A stretch of 64,000 nucleotides of DNA, taken from the NCBI GenBank assembly GCA_963744305.1, contig CAVUTF010000013.1:1-64000 (forward strand). Direction: 5' to 3'. The position numbers were made by a program, and so were the translations under genes. Origin of the DNA: FEN-1219 sp963744305. GTDB lineage: Bacteria; Pseudomonadota; Gammaproteobacteria; Steroidobacterales; Rariloculaceae. The notes beneath the pieces were generated by a model. The model did not search any database, was not told the origin of the DNA, and worked only from the letters and a program-made list of their open reading frames with translations. How positions within the stretch are numbered: the stretch's first letter is position 1; every line of letters begins with the position of its first letter. Shown here piece after piece: positions 57,849 through 64,000 of the stretch.

Positions 57849-59744
57849 ATGAGTAACATGCAATCGCAGTCAGTCGTAGTGCGTTTCGCCGGCGACTCCG
57901 GCGACGGCGTGCAATTGATGGGCACGCAGTTCGTAGCAGCGACCGCACTCGTCGGCAACGACTTCGCGACGTTCCCAGATTATCCGGCCGAGATCAGGGC
58001 CCCGGCCGGGACCACATTTGGGGTGTCGGCCTACCAAATCAATCTGGGCGCGAGTCCAATCACGACGGCCGGCGACGCCCCGCACGTGCTGGTTGCGTTC
58101 AATCCGGCCGCGCTCAAGGTGAACTTGCCGCTGATTGCTGACGGCGCGCTGATCGTCCTCAATATCGACACATTCACGAGCCGCGGTCTCGCGAAGGCAG
58201 GCTACGAGAAGGACCCGCGGACGACCGGCGTGCTCGACAGCTACCAGGTCGTCGAGGTGGACATCTCGAAGCTCACGCTCGAGGCCGTCGCTTCATTCGG
58301 ATTGAGCAAGAGCGATGCTGGCCGGTGCAAGAACTTTTGGGCGCTCGGGTTGGTTCAATGGATGTTCAACCGCGACGTCGCCTCGATCGAGGGCTGGATC
58401 ACGAAGCGCTTCGCGAAGGAGCCCATCGTTCGCGATGCGAACGTCGCCGCGTTGCGCGCCGGCAACGCCTACGGCGAAACCGTGGAGCTCACGGCGGCGG
58501 TGCCGCACGTGGCGACGGGCACGGCGCGGTTTCCACCGGGCGAATATCGCGGCGTGCGCGGCAGCGAGGCGCTAGCTCTCGGCCTTGCCGCAGCGGCGGA
58601 GCTCGCGAACCGGCGAATGATTTTCTGCTCGTATCCGATCACGCCCGCCTCGCCGTTGCTGCACCAGCTCGCGCGCTACGGCAATCTGGGCGTCGGCGTC
58701 TTCCAGGCCGAGGACGAGATCGCGGCGGTGTGCGCCGCGATCGGCGCGTCTTACGGCGGAGCAATCGGCGTCACGTCGAGCTCCGGACCGGGCATCGCAT
58801 TGAAGACGGAGGCGATTGGTCTCGCGATCAACACCGAGCTACCGTTGATCGTAGTGGATTCGCAGCGCGGCGGTCCCTCGACGGGGTTACCGACGAAGAC
58901 CGAGCAATCGGACTTGTATCAAGCCGTGTACGGCCGGAACGCGGACGCTCCGATCCCCGTGATCGCTGCCCGGTCGCCGAGCGACTGCTTCGACGTTGCG
59001 ATCGAAGCGGTGCGTATCGCGTTGCGGCACATGACACCGGTCATGTTGCTGTCCGACGGTTATCTCGCGAACGCGGCCGAGCCGTGGCGGCTGCCGAACA
59101 TCGATGAGATTCCGAAGATCGAGACGAACGCGCCGGGTCCGCGGCAAGTCGGACAGGAGATCGGCGCAGTCATATTCAACCGCGATCCGGCAACGCTCGG
59201 CAGGCCTTGGGTCGCGCCCGGTACTCCCGATCTGATGCACAGGATCGGCGGCCTCGAGAAGGACATCCGCACCGGCAACATCTCATACGAGGCGGAGAAT
59301 CATCAGGCAATGACGCAGCTGCGGGCCGACAAGGTTGCCGCGGTCGCGAAATACATTCCGGCGCAAGAGGTGGAGATAGGCCCGACGAGCGGCGCACTCG
59401 CCGTGGTGGGTTGGGGCTCCACTTACGGTGCGCTATATCAGGCCGTGCGCGCGATCGGCAGTCACGAGCGCGTGAGCCACATACATATAAGGTATCTCTC
59501 TCCGTTGCCCGAGAACCTCGGCGAGCTTCTGCGCGGCTTCGACCGCATCCTCGTGCCGGAGATGAACATGGGACAGCTCGCAAGCCTGCTGCGCGAGAAG
59601 CTCGGCATAGCAACGGTGCAATTCAACAAGGTGACCGGCCAGCCGTTTCTCGTTGGGGAGCTGATCGAGAAGATTCGCAGCCTGCTAACAGCGGCTCCCG
59701 TCTTGCGGGCGGCGCCGAAAGCGATTGGAGGAGAACGCGCATGA
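57849..59744 (+). CDS. korA: 2-oxoacid:ferredoxin oxidoreductase, fused gamma-alpha subunit
   Basis: About 631 residues. The N-terminal gamma domain contains VVVRFAGDSGDGVQLMGTQF and DYPAEIRAPAGTTFGVSAYQ; the alpha domain begins MIFCSYPITPASPLLHQLAR near residue 260 and includes QAEDEIAAVCAAIGASYGGA and VTSSSGPGIALKTEAIGLAI. This gamma-alpha fusion plus a separate beta subunit is the two-subunit KorAB form known from aerobic bacteria such as Mycobacterium, which converts 2-oxoglutarate to succinyl-CoA with ferredoxin. I start it at the ATG 57849; a GTG six bases earlier is possible. Its stop overlaps the korB start (ATGA). Confidence 0.93.
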   Translation: MSNMQSQSVVVRFAGDSGDGVQLMGTQFVAATALVGNDFATFPDYPAEIRAPAGTTFGVSAYQINLGASPITTAGDAPHVLVAFNPAALKVNLPLIADGALIVLNIDTFTSRGLAKAGYEKDPRTTGVLDSYQVVEVDISKLTLEAVASFGLSKSDAGRCKNFWALGLVQWMFNRDVASIEGWITKRFAKEPIVRDANVAALRAGNAYGETVELTAAVPHVATGTARFPPGEYRGVRGSEALALGLAAAAELANRRMIFCSYPITPASPLLHQLARYGNLGVGVFQAEDEIAAVCAAIGASYGGAIGVTSSSGPGIALKTEAIGLAINTELPLIVVDSQRGGPSTGLPTKTEQSDLYQAVYGRNADAPIPVIAARSPSDCFDVAIEAVRIALRHMTPVMLLSDGYLANAAEPWRLPNIDEIPKIETNAPGPRQVGQEIGAVIFNRDPATLGRPWVAPGTPDLMHRIGGLEKDIRTGNISYEAENHQAMTQLRADKVAAVAKYIPAQEVEIGPTSGALAVVGWGSTYGALYQAVRAIGSHERVSHIHIRYLSPLPENLGELLRGFDRILVPEMNMGQLASLLREKLGIATVQFNKVTGQPFLVGELIEKIRSLLTAAPVLRAAPKAIGGERA

Positions 59745-60754
59745 GCGCACAGTTGCAACCCAAGGACTTTGCTTCCTCACAAGAGGTGCGCTGGTGCCCG
59801 GGGTGCGGCGACTACGCGGTGCTGAAGTCGGTAACCCGCGCGCTCGCGGACGTCGGTGCGAGCCCGGAAAACACGGTGTTCGTATCCGGTATTGGCTGCG
59901 CGTCGCGTTTCCCGTACTACATAGAAAGCTACGGGTTCCACACGATTCACGGCCGCGCGCCGGCTGTCGCGACGGGGCTCAAGCTCGCGAATCCGGAGCT
60001 CGACGTATGGGTCGTTACCGGCGACGGCGATGGCTTGTCGATCGGCGGCAATCACCTGATGCATGCGCTGCGCCGCAACGTTGGCTTTCGCATACTGCTG
60101 TTCAACAACGAAGTCTACGGCCTCACCAAAGGGCAGTATTCCCCAACGTCGCGGCTCGGCACGCGCACGCCGTCGAGCCCGAACGGTTCGTTCGACTCGC
60201 CGATCTCGCCGGGTGCGTTTGCTTTGGGTGCGGGCGCGCGCTTCATCGCGCGCGCGATAGACGTCGACAAGGTCGGGCTAGGCTCGGTGCTCGAGGCGGC
60301 GCACGCGTTCTCGGGTGCCGCGTTCGTCGAGATCTTCCAAAACTGCATCGTCTATAACGACGGCGTTTACAGCTCGTTCACCGACAAAGAGAAGGCCGCC
60401 GACGCTCAGATTCACGTGAGGCACGGCGAGCCCCTGACGTTCGGCGAAGGCGGGAGCCGCGGCCTTTTCTTTGATGCGAAGACGCTGACGCTCCAAACCA
60501 TCGACGCGCGAGCTCGGCCGACCGACGTGCTGGTTCATGACGAAACCAACCGCACGCTCGCACAGTTGCTGCTCGGGATGACGCCTCCAGAGTTCCCGGT
60601 TGCGCTTGGCGTGATCCTGCGCCAGCCCGGCGAAAGCTTCGAGAACGCCTACTACGCGAATCATCCGACGCGCTTGCAGCGCACGGCACGCGTCGCAGAC
60701 GTGCTGCGTCAGACGAGCACGTGGCGGGTGCCCGCATCAGAGGGCGCGAAGTAG
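59741..60754 (+). CDS. korB: 2-oxoacid:ferredoxin oxidoreductase, beta subunit
   Basis: A 337-residue subunit that binds thiamine diphosphate and a 4Fe-4S cluster. Visible are VRWCPGCGDYAVLKSVTRAL with two cluster cysteines, a third cysteine in VSGIGCASRFPYYIESYG, the ThDP motif VVTGDGDGLSIGGNHLMHAL and NNEVYGLTKGQYSPTS. It completes the active site with the alpha subunit. It is coupled to korA through an overlapping ATGA and has ttggaggag as ribosome site. Specificity for 2-oxoglutarate rather than pyruvate is inferred from the two-subunit layout. The convergent dipeptidase gene ends five bases after its stop. Confidence 0.94.
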   Translation: MSAQLQPKDFASSQEVRWCPGCGDYAVLKSVTRALADVGASPENTVFVSGIGCASRFPYYIESYGFHTIHGRAPAVATGLKLANPELDVWVVTGDGDGLSIGGNHLMHALRRNVGFRILLFNNEVYGLTKGQYSPTSRLGTRTPSSPNGSFDSPISPGAFALGAGARFIARAIDVDKVGLGSVLEAAHAFSGAAFVEIFQNCIVYNDGVYSSFTDKEKAADAQIHVRHGEPLTFGEGGSRGLFFDAKTLTLQTIDARARPTDVLVHDETNRTLAQLLLGMTPPEFPVALGVILRQPGESFENAYYANHPTRLQRTARVADVLRQTSTWRVPASEGAK

Positions 60755-60758
60755 CGGA

Positions 60759-62028
60759 TTATTGCGCCGTTTCGGCGGCGACGCGCTCGGCATCGCGCCA
60801 CACGCGTAGCAAGTTGCCGCTCCACAGCTTACCGATATCGGTCTCTGTCGTAGCCGCGCGCAACGAGCTCGCGCGTGACGTTGATCGTTTCGCCGGCATC
60901 CGCCCAACCCACGATACCGCCGCCGCCGCCGAAGTCTGAGCTGATGCCGACGTGGTCAATGCCGATCAGGCGTACGGCGTAGTCGATGTGATCGACGAGG
61001 TCCACGACGGTCGCTCGTGGCCAGCGCGTCTCGATTTCCGTCATGCCGCGCTCGAATTCCGTGCGCTCGGCGGCGCTCATGTTCTGCAGCTCGAGCGCGC
61101 TGGGGAGGCCGCGGCCCTCCCGCAGCGCACGCACCGCGGCTGCTCGCTCCGCCGGTTGTGCTTTCAAATAGCCGTCGAATGCGACGATCTGGATTACGCC
61201 GCCGTCATCGCGGAGCGCAAGCAAAGTCTCGTCATCCATGTTGCGCGCATGATCGACCAAGCCTCTTACGCCTGAGTGCGACGCTATCACCGGCGCCGTC
61301 GATAGCCGCATCGCGTCGAGGGCCGTGCGTTTACTGCCATGCGACACGTCGACCATGATTCCCGCGCGGTTCAGGCGCGCGACCGCTTGCGCACCGAGCG
61401 GCGTCAGGCCCGAGACGTCATCCGTCGGCGGATCGCCGAGCTCGGGTTTGGGCTGCGCCGAACGTCCGAGATCGTTGTCGCCGTTGTGGACGAGCGTGAG
61501 ATAACGCGCGCCGCGCGCGGCGTATTCGTCGATCAGCTCCAAGTCTTGGCCGATCACATAGCCGTTTTCGATGCCGATTGCGGCCACGAGCTTGCCGGCG
61601 CCTGCGATCCGCTCGACGTCGGCCGCCGCGTAGGCAATCTCGATGCGTTCCGGATACAGAACTTCGGCCATCCGGTGAATCGCTTCGAACTTGGTGAGCG
61701 CATCAGTGCGCGCCTGCGCGTAGTTCTGCTCCGTGCGCGCCGTTTGCGGTACGTAAACGATGAAGAACGCGGCGTCCAAGCCGCCGGTAGACATGTTCGT
61801 GAGATTGACCTGCAGCATTGCATCGAGGGGATCGACCGCGTCGGTGGCAAAGTCGAGCTCGATATCCACATGCGTGTCGAGCGCGACGACCGCCGCATGA
61901 ATCGCGTCCGCTCGTGCGATCGGCGAAGCTAACGGCGCCGGCTCCGGCGCGTCGGGACCGCACGCGCAGAGGAAGCAAGAAGCTGCGGCGACAGCCGCGA
62001 GATTGGCATGGAGGTGCATCGCGGCCAT
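60759..62028 (-). CDS. Membrane dipeptidase (peptidase M19) lipoprotein, one frameshift
   Basis: About 422 residues. The signal sequence ends in a lipobox (FLCAC, Cys23), then a renal-dipeptidase TIM barrel: VVALDTHVDIELDF with the HxD metal ligands, the bridging Glu in IGIENGYVIG, LTLVHNGDNDLGRS, MVDVSHGSKRTALDAMRLST, PVIASHSGVRGLVDHARNMD and IDHVGISSDFGGGGGIVGWA. It binds two zinc ions and cleaves dipeptides, including D-amino-acid or beta-lactam-like ones. An extra base near 60855 shifts the frame; corrected, it continues TDIGKLWSGNLLRVWRDAER to a stop at 60759. It is exported and acts outside the cytoplasm. Confidence 0.88.
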
Positions 62029-62051
62029 TTTCCGTGCTGGCCACCGCCGCG

Positions 62052-63761
62052 TCAGCGCGCGCCGACGGTTTCCGCGTCCTTCATGTGATGCTTCGGATCC
62101 ACGGGCCGCATCAAGGCGTTGGAGACGAGGGCAATTGCGAGCAGAGCGGCCATCAAATACATCGTGAGATTATACAGACTGGGTGTGGGATCAACGGTGC
62201 CGGGCGGTGCGATCTCCATGAGCTTGGCGATCGTGACCGTCTGCTGCGCGACGAGCGCGTCGAATTGTTCGATGCCAGCGCCGAACGTCTGACGGAAACG
62301 GTCAGGGTCCACCGTGGCGACGAGATCGCGGAGCGCGGTCGCGATCGAGCGCTCGCGCAGCATCGTGATCGCGACGGGGCCGAGAAAGCCCGCGAGGCTC
62401 CAAGCCGTGAGAAGGCGGCCGTGAATACCGCCGACGTAGCGCGTCCCGAACATGTCGGCCAAGTACGCCGGAATCGTAGCGAAGCCGCCTCCGTACATGG
62501 TGAAGATGATCATCGTTGCGGCATAGAAGTACACGAGCCAGACGACCGAGGGCGCGACGCTGACCTGCTGTGCGGCGAAGGGAATCGACAGGTACAACAC
62601 GATCCCGAGCGCGAAGAAGATCCAGTACGTGTTGCGGCGGCCGAGATAGTCGGACGAGCTCGCCCAGATGATTCGACCGACCATGTTGAATAGGCTGATC
62701 ATCATCACATAGGTTGCGGCGAATCCGGCGTCGACGATTCCCGGTAATGTCGTGCCGAAAATCTCGGTCATCATCGTCTGCGCGACGCTCAGCACGCCAA
62801 TCCCTGCCGTCACGTTGAAGCAGAGGACAATCCACAGCTGATAGAACTGACGCGTTTTGAGAGCTTCGTCGATGTGCACGTTGTGCGTGCTGATCATGCG
62901 TTTCGCACGGTGTGCTTCGTCCGGCGGCGTCCAGCCGGCCGGACGCCAACCCTGCGCCGGCAGACGATACGAGAACGCGGCGATCAGCATTACGACGAAG
63001 TAGGCGAGACCGAGCGTCACGAAGGTCGCCACCACGCCCACGTTGCCCGTGCCCACGACGTAAACGCCTTCGGGTCCGGGGACGATCATGCCCACGAGGT
63101 CGTTGGCGCCAACCACCACGACTTCGCGCAGCTGCCCGGCGACTTCGGCGAACCTCCGGCCGGCCTCGGTCACGAGATTCACCTGGTCGACGGTGCCTAA
63201 GTAGTCGGGCTCCTCGTAGAACAGCCGAATCAAGTAGCGTTTCAACGGCGCGCCGATGATCGCTCCACCGCCGAAACCCATGATCGCCATGCCGGCTGCC
63301 ATGCCGCGGCGGTCCGGAAACCAACGTATCAACGTGCTGACCGGAGAGACGTAGCCCAAGCCGAGGCCGCAGCCGCCGATCACGCCGTACCCCAAGTACA
63401 CGAGCCAAAGCTGATGCATGAGGATTCCGAGAGCGCCGACCAAGTAGCCGCCGCCCCAGCAGAGCGCCGCCACGGTGCCGACCTTTCGGGGTCCGACGTC
63501 CTCGAGCCATTTGCCGGCCAGGGCCGCCGACAGCCCGAGGAAGATGATCGCGACCGTGAAAATCCAAATCACGTCGGACAGCAGCCAGTCGTCCGCGGCC
63601 GGTGTGACGACGCCGAACGCACGAATCAACGGCGGATTGTAGATGCTCCATGCGTACACGGAGCCGATGCACAAGTGAATGGCGACCGACGCCGGCGGCA
63701 CGAGCCAGCGATTGAATCCCGAGTCCGCAATGATGCGTTCCTTCGATAGCAGGTTGGCCAT
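62052..63761 (-). CDS. MFS transporter, OFA (oxalate/formate antiporter) type
   Basis: A 569-residue, 12-helix major facilitator. The opening WLVPPASVAIHLCIGSVYAW and SIYNPPLIRAFGVV matches the OFA family, and the A-loop appears as SPVSTLIRWFPDRRGMAAGM. A long periplasmic insertion between helices 5 and 6 (about residues 185-245) makes it larger than OxlT. Family members exchange organic acids such as oxalate, formate, lactate or pyruvate. The gene lies 23 bases upstream of the dipeptidase on the same strand. The substrate is not determinable here. Confidence 0.88.
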   Translation of the reverse strand: MANLLSKERIIADSGFNRWLVPPASVAIHLCIGSVYAWSIYNPPLIRAFGVVTPAADDWLLSDVIWIFTVAIIFLGLSAALAGKWLEDVGPRKVGTVAALCWGGGYLVGALGILMHQLWLVYLGYGVIGGCGLGLGYVSPVSTLIRWFPDRRGMAAGMAIMGFGGGAIIGAPLKRYLIRLFYEEPDYLGTVDQVNLVTEAGRRFAEVAGQLREVVVVGANDLVGMIVPGPEGVYVVGTGNVGVVATFVTLGLAYFVVMLIAAFSYRLPAQGWRPAGWTPPDEAHRAKRMISTHNVHIDEALKTRQFYQLWIVLCFNVTAGIGVLSVAQTMMTEIFGTTLPGIVDAGFAATYVMMISLFNMVGRIIWASSSDYLGRRNTYWIFFALGIVLYLSIPFAAQQVSVAPSVVWLVYFYAATMIIFTMYGGGFATIPAYLADMFGTRYVGGIHGRLLTAWSLAGFLGPVAITMLRERSIATALRDLVATVDPDRFRQTFGAGIEQFDALVAQQTVTIAKLMEIAPPGTVDPTPSLYNLTMYLMAALLAIALVSNALMRPVDPKHHMKDAETVGAR

Positions 63762-63803
63762 GAACCCCCACGTTTCCTGGCGCTCTGATCGCAGTAACGA
63801 CGA

Positions 63804-63831
63804 CGGGTCGGCGCGACGTCACGCCGACCCG
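63804..63831 (-). terminator. Possible terminator hairpin upstream of the MFS gene
   Basis: cgggtcggcg (63804-63813) and cgccgacccg (63822-63831) form a perfect 10-bp stem with an 8-base loop. It lies 57 bases downstream of the stop of the minus-strand gene at the window edge. The T-run is poor, so termination is likely but not certain. Confidence 0.5.
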
Positions 63832-63888
63832 CCGAGCGATGCGGGTGCTAGTCTAAGTCAAGAACGCTGAAAATGGATTGCCGAGTAT

Positions 63889-64000
63889 TTACTCGTTCGT
63901 TCTGCGGTCGAGCCGATTCGGCAAGTAGTAGCGGACGCCGACTTTCCAGAAGCGGTCCTCACCGGCGAAATTCACTCCGCCTTCGAACCGGAAGCGCTGC
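63889..64000 (-). CDS. C-terminal end of a beta-barrel-like protein (partial)
   Basis: The last 36 codons of a minus-strand gene enter from the right edge: QRFRFEGGVNFAGEDRFWKV then GVRYYLPNRLDRRTNE and a TAA stop. The alternating aromatic pattern FWKVGVRYYL resembles the final strands of an outer-membrane barrel or porin-like protein, but too little is present to name a family. It would be the gene upstream of the MFS transporter on the same strand. Confidence 0.5.
   Translation of the reverse strand, partial: QRFRFEGGVNFAGEDRFWKVGVRYYLPNRLDRRTNE

Overview
The window is GC-rich chromosomal DNA from a Gram-negative, mostly aerobic heterotroph. The best guess is a gammaproteobacterium, probably from an environmental or metagenome assembly. 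Support comes from outer-membrane biology (TonB receptor, RND efflux, a Kdo hydroxylase-like protein beside a heptosyltransferase-type enzyme), from Tat- and Sec-exported cytochrome-type proteins (DUF1592/DUF1552), and from many lipoproteins. No rRNA, tRNA or ribosomal protein gene is visible, so taxonomy stays an inference. Many genes carry single-base indels, often in short homopolymers, between otherwise well conserved coding blocks. This looks more like uncorrected sequencing error than gene decay, although a few loci look truly truncated.

Layout. 1-5.7 kb: rhomboid protease end, alpha/beta hydrolase, YSC84/SYLF protein, SemiSWEET-type carrier and a badly frameshifted GH63-like glucosidase. 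5.7-12 kb: phhB, lactate permease, a membrane-anchored protein, three tandem SnoaL/NTF2-like exported proteins with REP-like palindromes between them, and a fatty acid desaturase. 12-17.6 kb: an operon of a DUF1592 cytochrome, a Tat-exported DUF1552 protein and an exported ankyrin protein. 18-22.7 kb: an ABC importer operon headed by an MmgE/PrpD-family enzyme, followed by a truncated secreted-protein gene. 22.7-25 kb: LPS-type genes (family 9 glycosyltransferase, Kdo hydroxylase-like) and a fragment of a BNR-repeat protein. 25-31 kb: TetR regulator with a palindromic operator, RND efflux pair and an acyl-CoA dehydrogenase. 31-36 kb: a minus-strand group of secreted proteins (two members of one unnamed family, DUF6152, a metallo-beta-lactamase-fold protein with a degenerate metal site) and a MetE-like methyltransferase.

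36.5-43 kb: a TonB receptor ends in a textbook intrinsic terminator. A complete group II intron of the IIC type starts at the first base after its T-run. Immediately after the intron comes a tannase/feruloyl-esterase-type lipoprotein. 43-51.5 kb is a compact plus-strand block for S-adenosylmethionine and folate one-carbon turnover: an unusual SAM-methyltransferase-like protein, MetF-like reductase, MetK, adenosine kinase-type PfkB, SAH hydrolase and formate-THF ligase. A second MetE-like protein and a vanillin-dehydrogenase-type aldehyde dehydrogenase lie convergent to it. Together with the feruloyl-esterase-type gene these suggest, as inference only, use of methoxylated aromatics with methyl groups entering folate metabolism. 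54-64 kb: an exported Rossmann protein, a phospholipase D-type lipoprotein, two ferredoxins, a two-subunit 2-oxoacid:ferredoxin oxidoreductase (korAB), a dipeptidase, an OFA-type MFS carrier and the end of a beta-barrel-like protein.

The firmest unusual object is the group IIC intron at the terminator. The most interesting functional candidates are the SAM/C1 block with its unassigned methyltransferase, the DUF1592-DUF1552-ankyrin operon, and the secreted-protein family around 31-35 kb.
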